This document shows positions 1 through 9,002 of a stretch of 21,208 bases of DNA, piece by piece. The translations under genes and the position numbers were made by a program. Numbering within the stretch: the first letter of the stretch is position 1; every line of letters starts with the position of its first letter. Source of the DNA: an uncultured Flavihumibacter sp. (GTDB lineage: Bacteria; Bacteroidota; Bacteroidia; Chitinophagales; Chitinophagaceae). The stretch is from contig CAMLRX010000087.1 of assembly GCA_946482545.1 (NCBI GenBank), positions 1 to 21,208 on the forward strand. The letters run 5' to 3'. The notes under the pieces are model-generated. The model saw only the letters and a list, made by a program, of their open reading frames with translations. It did not search any database and was not told where the DNA came from.

Positions 1-137
1 TTGAAAGCAATGTGCGCGTCGCCTTTGTACCAGGTGCGCCCACTGCTTTGTGCAAACGAAGTTCCTGTTAGCGCCAATAGACATCCTATTAAAAAGGGTA
101 AACGGATCAAAAATATAGTGCGCTGGTTCTTTTGCAT
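1..137 (-). CDS. Exported protein, N-terminal fragment (cut by window edge)
   Basis: An ATG on the minus strand at 135-137 opens a frame that runs without a stop to the window edge, giving 45 residues. They form a classic Sec signal peptide: a basic start (MQKNQRT), a hydrophobic core, and a likely cleavage site at SFA|QS. The mature start reads SSGRTWYKGDAHIAF. The start lies only 4 bases beyond the stop of the symporter gene, so it is very probably the next gene of the susCD operon and acts in the periplasm or outside the cell. The WYKGD.H string faintly recalls the start of PHP-type metal hydrolases, but the second His of the usual HxH motif is absent, so I assign no family. No Shine-Dalgarno sequence is evident, which is usual for the phylum. 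Confidence 0.75.
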   Translation of the reverse strand, partial: MQKNQRTIFLIRLPFLIGCLLALTGTSFAQSSGRTWYKGDAHIAF

Positions 138-141
138 GAGC

Positions 142-1818
142 TTAGGAAATAGTCTTCAGTTCCGCGGGCTTCGCGGTGTTTACAAACATTTTGATCAGCA
201 CGGCCAGGGCCACGAGCATGACCACCACACCCGTTACCAGGGCGATGTTTCCGTTCTCCGCAATGGCCCCCAATATAGTGATGCCCAATCCCACGAATGC
301 CGTACTCAGCGCAATCACGCGGGTACCAAAAACATTCTGTTTTGTAGCTTCTCCACTATTGAATGAAGCATTCCCCTCCGTAGTGAGGTGCAGGAATGGA
401 ATATTTTTTCCGGCGTAATAAGCATAGATTTCATACACGCTCAGCATCAGCAGTGGCAACCCAACCCCCAGCACGGTTTCCATGGTACGCGACAAGGTGA
501 TGCCCAGCATTCCGGGTGCCAGCACTTTGAAGAAAAGGCTCACCACCAGGGAGATGACGGATATCCAGATCAGTGACCCGGCAGTCTGCCGTTTGGAAAA
601 CAGCGAAAAGATCACCGGGCCGAACAAACTTCCTCCCGCGATGGCCGCCGTACTCAGCACCACGTTTACGATCCCGCCTGCGGCGGGCACCAGGATAGCA
701 AGAAATATGGTGCCTGCTCCAAAAAGAATGGTAAACAAACGGGCCACAAGAATGGTCCTTTTTTCAGAACTGTTTTTGAAGAACACATCTTTATAAATAT
801 CCTGCGCGAAAATAATGGCCGCGGTATTGATGGTGGTATTCGCCTTGCTGGCCGTGGCCGCGATCATGCCCGATAATACCAGGCCGATAAGTCCGGCAGG
901 CAGCACTTTCTGGCAAAGCATCATGTAAGCGCCTTCCGCTTCCATACCACTCAAAGACGGGTTGATGACGCGGTACACCATGGGCGGCAGCATCCAGATG
1001 ACCGGCGCCACAAGGTATAGTCCAGCAAAAAGCCAGGCCACCTTTTTGGCGTTGCGCGGCGTGGAAACCGAAGTATAACGCTGCACATAGCTCCAGTTGC
1101 CCGCGATGTACACCACCTGGTACACAAAAAATGACAGCATAAAACCGAGGTCGTATTCCGTATTCAGCGGATCGAAAAAACGGGCCGGGACTTTTTCCAG
1201 GAAATTCGTCATGCCACCCACTTCTGAAAGCGACAGGGGTATAATGATGATTACCGCGGCGGAGAGGATCACAAACTGCACCACATCGGTGGCCAGCACG
1301 CCCCATAATCCACCACCCGTAGTATAAATGATAATGGTCACGCCAATGGCGATGATGCAGGCTTCCAGCGAAAATGGCGTGGCCACATATACCACTTTGC
1401 CCACGGCATACAATACAGCGGCCGTACTCACCAGGCTGTACAGCAGCACCATATAACTGTAATATTGTTTGGCGTTTCTTCCATAGCGTTTACCGAGGTA
1501 TTCAGCGGCGGTGGTGGCACCCGTTCTCTTCCAGCGCGCGGCTATAAAAATTGCCGTTACCAGTCCGCTCAAACACATCGTGAATTGAATGGTATTGGCC
1601 ACCAGTCCGTACTTGTAAGCGATAGAACCCCATACCACGAAGGTGGCGGCAGAAAAATATGAGATGAACAGGGAAAGCCCGTTGATCCACCAGGGTGTTT
1701 GTCCGCCCGCCTCAAAAAAGGAGCTGGCGCTCTTACTACTTTGCACGGTAAACACCAATCCGATGATGACCATCAGGATCGCGAACACGCTCATTACTAC
1801 AAAATCCAGTGTACTCAT
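142..1818 (-). CDS. Sodium:solute symporter (SSS family)
   Basis: Inner-membrane transporter of 558 residues with about 13 predicted hydrophobic segments, the usual size and topology for the Na+/solute symporter family (PF00474). Family hallmarks are TGGGLWGVLATDVVQFVI at about 167-184 and GNWSYVQRYTSV at about 240-251. It should import a small organic solute such as a sugar, sugar acid or related compound with Na+; the substrate cannot be read from sequence. It begins 6 bases after the stop of the FAD oxidoreductase gene and is followed after 4 bases by an exported protein, so it belongs to the susCD operon. It probably carries the breakdown product of the SusCD ligand from periplasm to cytoplasm. 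The N-terminus is intact (MSTLDFVVMSVFAILMVI) and no key segment seems missing. Confidence 0.93.
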   Translation of the reverse strand: MSTLDFVVMSVFAILMVIIGLVFTVQSSKSASSFFEAGGQTPWWINGLSLFISYFSAATFVVWGSIAYKYGLVANTIQFTMCLSGLVTAIFIAARWKRTGATTAAEYLGKRYGRNAKQYYSYMVLLYSLVSTAAVLYAVGKVVYVATPFSLEACIIAIGVTIIIYTTGGGLWGVLATDVVQFVILSAAVIIIIPLSLSEVGGMTNFLEKVPARFFDPLNTEYDLGFMLSFFVYQVVYIAGNWSYVQRYTSVSTPRNAKKVAWLFAGLYLVAPVIWMLPPMVYRVINPSLSGMEAEGAYMMLCQKVLPAGLIGLVLSGMIAATASKANTTINTAAIIFAQDIYKDVFFKNSSEKRTILVARLFTILFGAGTIFLAILVPAAGGIVNVVLSTAAIAGGSLFGPVIFSLFSKRQTAGSLIWISVISLVVSLFFKVLAPGMLGITLSRTMETVLGVGLPLLMLSVYEIYAYYAGKNIPFLHLTTEGNASFNSGEATKQNVFGTRVIALSTAFVGLGITILGAIAENGNIALVTGVVVMLVALAVLIKMFVNTAKPAELKTIS

Positions 1819-1824
1819 ATCGTA

Positions 1825-4095
1825 TTAATAACATCTGATCTCAAAAATAGCGGCGGGAACCCTGTCGGATGGGTGTTCACAGCGCACAACAATCGTATCG
1901 GTTAAAACGGGTTCCTCTAACGTAATCGTGTTCCTGGTCTGGTAGTTGCCTTTAACTTCCCGCAACAGGTTACCACGTCCGTCATAAATGTAGTAATTCC
2001 TGATGCAGAAGGGCATTTCCTTTTCCGGGTGGTGCATCAGGACCGATTCCATGGGATGGTCGAAGTCGGTATCGAAACTAAGCTGGATCGTGGAAATGCG
2101 CACTTGTTTTTCCCAGGTGAGCATCACCATAGGCGCAGCATCTTCCTGTACGGCGGCCCATGCGTTGGGAGAAAGCCATGGCCGCGCATAGCCATTACCA
2201 ATATTTTTTGCAGTATAAATATGAAGCGGTTCCGCGAAACGCAGCGCCATGTTCCATCCTTCCGGACGGCGTTTGGGGGTCCAGAACTCAAAGGCATCCA
2301 CGCCAATATCTTCGGGCGGCGTTTGCACGCCCGTATTGGAAACGGCTTTGTTCTCCGCCTGGAAAAGCGACAACATCCCCGACAAGCGGGTATCCGACAA
2401 ATACACCGATACTCCGGGATGCTTCCTGAGCAAGAGGAAAACATATTGGCGCTTTGTGAAAACAGTACTCCATTCCAATTCTATACAGTTCCGGCCGGGT
2501 TCAAGGTGCAGCACTTTTTCTTCCAGCAAGGTATCTGGTGTATAACCTGCTATCCTGCTGCTGCGCATGAGTTGCACGGGTATGCTCGTTCTTTCCCGGG
2601 CATAAAGGTGCAACCGTATCAGCGGGACTTTACCGGGTGAAACGGGAAGCAGTTGTGCCATCCCTGCGTCCAATGGCAAGGTGGTTCCGTTTTCAGGCAA
2701 CTCGGTTAAAGCGTATTCACTTGAAGCTGAAATGGTGGCTGTTGAAACGAGGTCTTCCGCATCCATATTTTTTATGCCCGGAATGAACTGGCCGCTTCTC
2801 AGCAATCTTTGTTGCAGTGCCGGAATATGCTGACCCACATCACGGGGCAGCAGGTTTTGCTCGGCAGCCATCACTGCGGCCATAGCCACGGCCTGCGCAT
2901 TGTTGGCGGCGGTGCCCATTACGCGCGTGGAACCGAAAGCAACATGGGAGGCGCTGATGATCCTGCCTGTAAGAAAAAGGTTACGGATGTTGCGGCTGTA
3001 AAGACTTCTGTAAGGAATATCGTAAATACCTTTGCTGTGCCACTGGTTGCAACCCGGCAGTTCGCTGAAAACACCATCGGCGGGATGCAGGTCGATGGAC
3101 CAGCCTCCGTAGGAAACGGCATCTTCCTGGCGGCGTTGTTCCACCACATCCTGCTGGGTAAGTATATAATCGCCTTCAAAGCGGCGGCTCTCGCGCTTTC
3201 CGGGAATTGTGCCCACCCATTCCAGCGTGTAGTTGGCAGCCTCGGGGAAATTGCCCGAGTTCTTGATGTAATTCCAGACGCCATACACGATGCGCCAGAG
3301 TTCCCACTTGATCTTTTCGGCGTCCTTTATTGTATCCAGTCTGCCGCCATATTCGATCCACCAGAGTTTACAGCCCTGGTCTTTCAGGTTGAACGTTTTG
3401 TAGCGGGGAATATCCTCAATGTCTTTCAGCGCGAAAGAGGGCGGCGTAAATTGCACCGGCCTTCCGGTATCTTTCGAGTAAAAGTAAATGGTGTGCCCGA
3501 GCAGTTCGCCGTATTCCCGTGAAGGCGCGAACTTCTCCCCGAATTCCTCCTTCGATTCAGCGCCCATCCTGAACGCGGCTCCCGCAAGAAAGGCTACAAT
3601 ACCATCGCCCGAAGCATCACAGAATAACGGGGCACGAACGTTGTAAACAGTCTGGTTGATGCTGCAATACCCTTTTACGCCGCTGATGGTATCGGCGTCT
3701 TTTTTCATGACTTCATTCACCGCGGTATTCAGCAACAGACGGATATTTTTTTCTTCCGCCACTTTTTCAAGCAGGATCGAATCGAAGATGATGGGATTGC
3801 CTTCCGGATTTCTGTAGGTGTTCTCTACCAGCAATTCATCGATCACGCCACCTTCTCTGGCCCAGCGATTGTTGTTGCCCATGTGGGAAGTGGCGCCGAG
3901 TATCCAGAGCCTTACTTCGCTGGAGGCGTTTCCCCCCAGCACGGGTCTGTCCTGTATCAACACTACTTTCAGCCCTTCTCTGGCGGCCGTAATGGCGCAG
4001 CACACGCCGCTGATGCCGCCGCCCGTGATCACTAGGGCGGCTTCAATGTTCTCCGTATAAAGTTCTCTCGCGTTTCCGCCTTCATTCACTATCAT
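1825..4095 (-). CDS. FAD-dependent oxidoreductase (PF12831-like) with C-terminal discoidin-like domain
   Basis: A 756-residue protein. Residues 20-60 hold a dinucleotide-binding Rossmann motif (VITGGGISGVCCAITAAREG) followed by the DRPVLGGNASSE segment typical of the FAD_oxidored family (PF12831). The family is expected to oxidise or reduce an organic substrate, but few members have a known reaction. From about residue 610 to the end the sequence becomes beta-rich and reads like an F5/8 type C (galactose-binding) fold, with RPWLSPNAWAAVQ, ISTIQLSFDTDF and a terminal DTIVVRCEHPSDRVPAAIFEIRCY-like strand set. There is no signal peptide, so it should be cytoplasmic. It sits 33 bases after susD and 6 bases before the symporter, implying that it acts on the imported compound. 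Similar proteins are often loosely labelled 'xanthan lyase' in databases; nothing here supports lyase activity. Confidence 0.88.
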   Translation of the reverse strand: MIVNEGGNARELYTENIEAALVITGGGISGVCCAITAAREGLKVVLIQDRPVLGGNASSEVRLWILGATSHMGNNNRWAREGGVIDELLVENTYRNPEGNPIIFDSILLEKVAEEKNIRLLLNTAVNEVMKKDADTISGVKGYCSINQTVYNVRAPLFCDASGDGIVAFLAGAAFRMGAESKEEFGEKFAPSREYGELLGHTIYFYSKDTGRPVQFTPPSFALKDIEDIPRYKTFNLKDQGCKLWWIEYGGRLDTIKDAEKIKWELWRIVYGVWNYIKNSGNFPEAANYTLEWVGTIPGKRESRRFEGDYILTQQDVVEQRRQEDAVSYGGWSIDLHPADGVFSELPGCNQWHSKGIYDIPYRSLYSRNIRNLFLTGRIISASHVAFGSTRVMGTAANNAQAVAMAAVMAAEQNLLPRDVGQHIPALQQRLLRSGQFIPGIKNMDAEDLVSTATISASSEYALTELPENGTTLPLDAGMAQLLPVSPGKVPLIRLHLYARERTSIPVQLMRSSRIAGYTPDTLLEEKVLHLEPGRNCIELEWSTVFTKRQYVFLLLRKHPGVSVYLSDTRLSGMLSLFQAENKAVSNTGVQTPPEDIGVDAFEFWTPKRRPEGWNMALRFAEPLHIYTAKNIGNGYARPWLSPNAWAAVQEDAAPMVMLTWEKQVRISTIQLSFDTDFDHPMESVLMHHPEKEMPFCIRNYYIYDGRGNLLREVKGNYQTRNTITLEEPVLTDTIVVRCEHPSDRVPAAIFEIRCY

Positions 4096-4128
4096 GCGCA
4101 GTAGCTTAATATAAGGTTCAATGGTGGT

Positions 4129-5616
4129 TTATTTCCAATCGTCGTTCTGGGTCAGTTTGGGGTTAGCGTTAATTTCCACCTGCGGTATCGGGAAATATTT
4201 GTTCCTGGGCGCGGGCGTACGTGTGGGGTAGTCAGCATTTACGGCTGTGGGAATCACGGTCAGGAATTTGTTGGTCCTGGTAAGGTCGTACCAGCGGTCG
4301 CCTTCCCCGTAAAATTCCCATGATCTTTCCTGGAGTACAGAATCGATGAAGGCCGTTTGGGAAAGGCCGCGGGTAAGCGCCGGTAGCCCTGCCCGCTTCC
4401 TTACGGAATCAACATTGGCGTAAGCGGTTTCAGCGGGAGCGCCTGACCTGGCTTCCGCTTCAGCGGCAATCAGGAACGCGTCGGCGTAACGCAGGAGGTA
4501 AATATTATTGCTGGCGTAGGCGCCTACGGAATTGGGGTCCTTGTATTTGCCCATGATCACAAGGTCCTTGGTGGCGAGTCGTGTATCAATATTGGCCTGT
4601 AGCACGGTGGCGCCTGCTGTGGTTACATAGCTGGTGGCCAATACATTTTTCCGTGTATCTCCCGTCTGGAAAGAATTGTAGAAGGAACTGTAGGCATAAA
4701 TACCGCCCGCGCCACCTTTGTTGAATTCGTTGGAACCGAGCGGCGCATAGAAATAATGGATCTGCGATTGCCTGATGGGATTGGTGGTATTGTTGAGTTC
4801 CACGGCGAACATTACTTCCTGGCGACCGAGGTCCTTTTTGGCTGCGGTGAACAGATCGGTGAACGAAGGCACCAGCGTGCATTTTTTACTGCTTATCACT
4901 GCCTGTGCCTTGTTCAGCGCGATGGCCCATTTTTCGTTATACAATGCAGCTTTGGCATGAAGGAGTTGCGCCGATTGTTTGCTTACCCTTCCTTTTACCA
5001 GTGCCGCGCTGTAATCGGGCAACATTTGCTCGGCTTTGGTGAGGTCCTCGAATATCTGCGCATATACATCATCAATAGGAGACCTTCCCACAACGGCGTT
5101 GTCGATGGAGTTGGTCGGACTTGTTTTTATCACCACGCTACCAAAGTTTTTAGAAAGTGTCCAGTGGTAATAGGCGCGCAGGAACAATGCTTCCCCAACA
5201 ATCTGGTCCCTTCTTGTGGCGTCCATCGGGGTACCAGGCACTTTTTCAATTACCCAGTTGGCGCTTTCAATGGCCTGGTAGGCCCTTCTCCAGATTTCCA
5301 TGGGCGATTCATTCACGCGGCCAAAGCTGTTCTGCACGGAATATGCCGGATCATAGGAAAATTGGGTAAGGGTATTTCTTCCCACTACGTTCCGGGGGAA
5401 GGTCTGATCAGCCGACCAGTCTGAGGCAAAGAAAGGCGCACCGCTGCTGTACATCACGTACAAACTACCGTAAGCCGCGGTAATGGCCGCTTCCGCTTCG
5501 GCGGCATTGGAATAGAAATCTTTGGTATAAGTGGCGGAATAAGCCGTTTCCTCCAGCATTTTTTTGCAACTGGTGAAGGAAATGAAAAGTACGCTTATAT
5601 AAATCAGTTTTTTCAT
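4129..5616 (-). CDS. susD-like: SusD/RagB-type nutrient-binding outer-membrane lipoprotein
   Basis: Surface lipoprotein that caps the SusC channel and captures the ligand. From the ATG at 5614-5616 the protein is 495 residues and starts MKKLIYISVLFISFTSC, a lipoprotein signal peptide with Cys17 as the lipidated residue. A start at 5625 would add only MFI and leave 1 base after the susC stop; I prefer 5616 because it gives a normal signal peptide. The mature start CKKMLEETAYSATYTKDFYSNAAEAEAAITAAYGSLY is typical of SusD, as are the internal RAYYHWTLSKNFG and the C-terminal QERSWEFYGEGDRWYDLTRT segments (SusD_RagB, PF07980). It follows susC by 10 bases in the same operon. Substrate specificity cannot be inferred. 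Confidence 0.95.
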   Translation of the reverse strand: MKKLIYISVLFISFTSCKKMLEETAYSATYTKDFYSNAAEAEAAITAAYGSLYVMYSSGAPFFASDWSADQTFPRNVVGRNTLTQFSYDPAYSVQNSFGRVNESPMEIWRRAYQAIESANWVIEKVPGTPMDATRRDQIVGEALFLRAYYHWTLSKNFGSVVIKTSPTNSIDNAVVGRSPIDDVYAQIFEDLTKAEQMLPDYSAALVKGRVSKQSAQLLHAKAALYNEKWAIALNKAQAVISSKKCTLVPSFTDLFTAAKKDLGRQEVMFAVELNNTTNPIRQSQIHYFYAPLGSNEFNKGGAGGIYAYSSFYNSFQTGDTRKNVLATSYVTTAGATVLQANIDTRLATKDLVIMGKYKDPNSVGAYASNNIYLLRYADAFLIAAEAEARSGAPAETAYANVDSVRKRAGLPALTRGLSQTAFIDSVLQERSWEFYGEGDRWYDLTRTNKFLTVIPTAVNADYPTRTPAPRNKYFPIPQVEINANPKLTQNDDWK

Positions 5617-5626
5617 AATGAACATT

Positions 5627-8600
5627 TTAGAGGGTTACCTGAACACCAACCAGGAAAGAGCGTGAAGCGGGGTAAACGATGTTGTCTACGCCGAACTGTG
5701 TATTCGAGTTGCCGAAAGAACCTACTTCCGGATCGAAGCCGGTATATTCTGTTATGGTGAACAGGTTGTTGGCGCTGATGTAGGTTCTGAGGTTAGATAC
5801 ATTCTTTACTTTGAAAGTATAACCAAGCGAGAGGTTCTTGCAACGGAGGAAAGAACCGTTTTCGAGGTACCTGTCAGACAAAGGCAATCTTCCGCCCTGG
5901 CTTCCCGTCGCAGTCTGGTAATCGGCAGTGGTATTGGAGGCAGTCCACCTGTTCGCGGCGCCTGCTACCAGGTTCCGTCCACCAACGGGGTTCTCCAGCG
6001 ACCAGCGCGCGATGTTGAAGATTTTATTCCCGTATACTCCGGAGAAGAAGGCTGCAAAATCGAAGTTTTTGTAGGTGATGTTGGTGGAGAAACCATAGAT
6101 GAATTTCGGGTTGGCATCACCGGTAACAATGCGATCGGCTTCAGAAATTCTTCCATCAGGTTTTCCATCAGGACCACCGGCCACATCTTTCACCCGTTGT
6201 GTACCGGGGCGGGGATTGGTAACGGGCTGACCGGGCAGGATCACATCTCCGGCCTGGAATATACCATCGTACACGTAAGTCTTGAACAACCCGAGCGGAC
6301 TACCCACCCGGAGAATATTGAAGTTGTTGATGGCCGTTTCGCGGGTGGTATCATCTGCGAGACGCAGCAACTTGTTGCGGTTGATGGTGAAATTGGTGTT
6401 CATGGTCCAGCGGAAGTTGTTGTTGCGAACGATGTCTCCGCCCAGCGCTATCTCAATTCCTTTGTTTTCGATGGAAGCGAAGTTACCGGTAACGGTTTCA
6501 TATCCTGAGGAGAGCGGAAGGTTCTTCCTGTAGATAAGATCCGTTGTTCTCTTGAGGTAGGCATCGATTACAAAGTTGAGCCTGTTGTTGAAGAAATCCG
6601 CTTCCAATCCGATATCAGACTGCACCGAGGTTTCCCATCTGAGGTCAGGGTTGGGTACACCATTGGGCAGGATGGCCTTGTTGAGGGTGTTGTTGAAAAC
6701 ATAGTCGTTTCCTGCGGCCACTGTGGCCAGTGACTGATAAGGCTCAATAGCAGCCTGGTTGCCGGTTTTACCTATACTGGCCCTGAGTTTCAGGTTGGTG
6801 ATGCTGCCGATGTTGGCCATAAAATCTTCCCGGCTGATGTTCCAGGCCACGGCGGCTGCGGGGAAGAAACCGTATTTATTGTTCTCCCCGAATTTGCTGC
6901 TGCCATCGGCACGTGCAGTGAGGTCGAGGAAATATTTCCCTTTGTAATTGTAGTTGATCCTTCCGAGGTAGGAAATCAGCGCGTCTTTTGTGCGTCCTGT
7001 ACTCACGGAAAAAGTTCTGGCGCCCTGCAATGCTTCGTTGGCCGTGGCATCGTTGATGAAACCGTAGCCAATCATGTAATTGTAATTGTTGTTGTTTTCC
7101 AGCGTGCTGAATACGCCGGTGAGTTTCAGCGCGTGGTCTTCGTTGAATGTTTTATCGTAAGTGAGGATGCTTTCGTGCATGAGGCGGATGAAATTGCTGT
7201 TGTACTTCATGCCATAACCACCGAGTCCACCTGCCAGCGATATTTCCCCTGAGGAGAATGCTGAAGTGGGGAAATAATAATCGTTGAGCGCATTGTTGGT
7301 ATTGGCGCTGAGGTTGATCCTGTAGCGCAATCCTTTCAAAGGAAACACATCCACATACACATTGCTGAGTACGGTATTGGTGCGGGTAACATCCATGGTT
7401 TGCAGACCCAGCACGGGGTTCCTCAATTCAGAATAGAAAGATCCATAGGGCTGGTCGCGCCAGGCCCAGATGCTGCCGTCAGTATTGTAGGGCTTCAGGG
7501 TGGGTGGTGCGGAGAGTGCGGCCCCTACCAGCGACTGTGTCAATCCGCCGCCATCGTTGTTCACGGAACCAGTTTGTACGCGGTTGTTTACAGAACGCGT
7601 CATGGTGGTATTCGTTCCGATCTTCAACCAGCTTTTCACCTGGTGATCGAGATTCAGCCTGATGGAAAAACGATCGAACTTCGAGTTCACGATCACACCT
7701 TCCTGGTTAAAATAGTTCAGTGATACGAGGGCCTGTGTTTTATCGTTTCCACCGGAGAAAGTAAGCTGATGGCTTTGTATGGGCGCGGTACGGAACAATA
7801 CATCCTGCCAATCGGTGCCCACGCCAAAAGAATCCGGTTGCGGGAAACGGTTGTTGTTGTTGTAAATCTCGTTTTCTATGCGTGCGAATTGCGAAGCGTT
7901 CAGCATGGGGATGGTATTGGCGACCTGCTGTAAGCCATAGTAACCATCGTAGCTTACGAGTGAAGAGCCGGCCTTGCCGCGTTTGGTGGTAATGATGATC
8001 ACCCCGTTGGCGGCCTGTGAACCGTAGATCGCTGCCGCGGAAGCATCTTTCAATACTTCTATCGATTCAATATCATTCGGATTCAGGAACGAAAGCGAAC
8101 TTACATTGTTCGCGTTACCCCCCACGCTGCTGATGTTGCCCAATGTTGGCGGACCGGAAACACCGGGGGCCGTGGTATTCTGAATTTGTACACCATCAAT
8201 GATATACAGCGGTTCAGATGACCCGTTGATGGAATTCGTACCCCGCAGGCGCACACTGATGCTGCCACCGGGAGCGGCATTGTTCTGGGTGATCTGCAAA
8301 CCGGGTACCCGTCCCTGAAGCCCCTGCGCCAGGTTGGCAACGGGCGTTTGTAAAAGGTCAGAGGCTTTTACTGTAGTAATGGCGCCGGTTACCTCGGATT
8401 TTTTCCGTGAACCGTATCCTACCACCACCACATCATCGAGCAACTTGTCCAGTTTTTTTAACTGCACATTCTGGTAGGCTGTACCTGAAGTTGATACTTC
8501 CCGCTGTTCATAACCCGTGTAGCTGATGATGAGTACAGCACCGGTAGCAACATTGTTCAACGTGTACACGCCATCATCGCCGGAAGTAGTAGCCTGCTGG

Positions 8601-8776
8601 CTGTTCTTTACGCGAACGGTGGCACCAACAACGGGCTGACCATTCTCATCGGTAACGGTCCCTTTAATGGTTTGAGTTTGCGCCGCCACTGTACACACAG
8701 TGCATAAGGCGACGAGTAATGTGAGGCAAAAACGTAGTGCCCCTGGCAGGTTGGGGTTCATTTTATTCATAAGCAT
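5627..8776 (-). CDS. susC-like: SusC/RagA-family TonB-dependent outer-membrane transporter
   Basis: TonB-dependent importer of 1049 residues, the usual size. In order: a signal peptide ending near VAA|Q33; a CarboxypepD_reg-like beta-sandwich at about 37-110 (IKGTVTDENGQPVVGATV); a TonB-box-like DDVVVVGYGSRKKSEVTGAI at 114-133; a plug domain with LRGTNSINGSSEPLYIIDGVQI and VLKDASAAAIYGSQAANGVIIITTKRGK; then a C-terminal beta-barrel ending ASRSFLVGVQVTL. There is no N-terminal sigma-regulator (STN) domain, so signalling through an anti-sigma factor is not expected. Three in-frame ATGs (8776, 8770, 8761) could serve as the start; the first is taken. It is the first gene of the operon and is transcribed divergently from the LacI-family regulator. 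A weak TAnnTTTG-like box lies on the minus strand at 8824-8831, about 50 bases upstream. Confidence 0.96.
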   Translation of the reverse strand: MLMNKMNPNLPGALRFCLTLLVALCTVCTVAAQTQTIKGTVTDENGQPVVGATVRVKNSQQATTSGDDGVYTLNNVATGAVLIISYTGYEQREVSTSGTAYQNVQLKKLDKLLDDVVVVGYGSRKKSEVTGAITTVKASDLLQTPVANLAQGLQGRVPGLQITQNNAAPGGSISVRLRGTNSINGSSEPLYIIDGVQIQNTTAPGVSGPPTLGNISSVGGNANNVSSLSFLNPNDIESIEVLKDASAAAIYGSQAANGVIIITTKRGKAGSSLVSYDGYYGLQQVANTIPMLNASQFARIENEIYNNNNRFPQPDSFGVGTDWQDVLFRTAPIQSHQLTFSGGNDKTQALVSLNYFNQEGVIVNSKFDRFSIRLNLDHQVKSWLKIGTNTTMTRSVNNRVQTGSVNNDGGGLTQSLVGAALSAPPTLKPYNTDGSIWAWRDQPYGSFYSELRNPVLGLQTMDVTRTNTVLSNVYVDVFPLKGLRYRINLSANTNNALNDYYFPTSAFSSGEISLAGGLGGYGMKYNSNFIRLMHESILTYDKTFNEDHALKLTGVFSTLENNNNYNYMIGYGFINDATANEALQGARTFSVSTGRTKDALISYLGRINYNYKGKYFLDLTARADGSSKFGENNKYGFFPAAAVAWNISREDFMANIGSITNLKLRASIGKTGNQAAIEPYQSLATVAAGNDYVFNNTLNKAILPNGVPNPDLRWETSVQSDIGLEADFFNNRLNFVIDAYLKRTTDLIYRKNLPLSSGYETVTGNFASIENKGIEIALGGDIVRNNNFRWTMNTNFTINRNKLLRLADDTTRETAINNFNILRVGSPLGLFKTYVYDGIFQAGDVILPGQPVTNPRPGTQRVKDVAGGPDGKPDGRISEADRIVTGDANPKFIYGFSTNITYKNFDFAAFFSGVYGNKIFNIARWSLENPVGGRNLVAGAANRWTASNTTADYQTATGSQGGRLPLSDRYLENGSFLRCKNLSLGYTFKVKNVSNLRTYISANNLFTITEYTGFDPEVGSFGNSNTQFGVDNIVYPASRSFLVGVQVTL

Positions 8777-8876
8777 ATCAATCGTTAGTGGATGGTTGTA
8801 ACATCCGGTTCATGCGAATGGGACTAAATTACGGTTGTTCTTCAATCCTGAAATCCGGCTTATCCACAAGATGTAT

Positions 8877-8902
8877 CGGGAACGATTTCGGCACCGTTCC
8901 CG
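8877..8902. promoter_or_regulatory. Inverted repeat between susC and lacI-type regulator, candidate operator
   Basis: The 226-base divergent intergenic region holds a perfect 8-base inverted repeat, CGGGAACG at 8877-8884 and CGTTCCCG at 8895-8902, separated by 10 bases. A further TTCCCG copy lies at 8910-8915, 13 bases after the one in the right arm. Position between susC and its adjacent LacI-family gene is where such a regulator would bind. It could also simply be a hairpin in a transcript. The rest of the region (8777-9002) shows only a weak TAATTTAG box for susC at 8824-8831 (minus) and a TATTTTTC box at 8971-8978 (plus), neither with a clear -33 partner. Confidence 0.4.
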
Positions 8903-9002
8903 GTAAGCATTCCCGTTATAGACCTGGATATGGATAAAGATAATCCCGGCGGGAAGTGGCTGAATTTCGTTATTTTTCAGATCGCAACTCAAAAACAGGA
9001 CA

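Noticed and set aside
1..137. PHP-domain hydrolase in the cut exported protein, from the WYKGD.H string.
   Set aside because: The expected HxH pair is not complete (H-I-A), and only 45 residues are available.
2809..3522. A 237-codon open frame on the plus strand inside the FAD oxidoreductase gene.
   Set aside because: It lies wholly antisense to a well-supported gene, has no recognisable domain, and is explained by codon bias in the opposite strand. The same applies to the long plus-strand frames at 4756-5424 (in susD), 12336-13121 (in the 678-residue gene) and 14907-15587 (in the DUF3667 gene).
8790..8806. GGATG...CATCC inverted repeat near the susC start as an operator.
   Set aside because: Only five bases per arm; the 8877-8902 repeat is a much stronger candidate.
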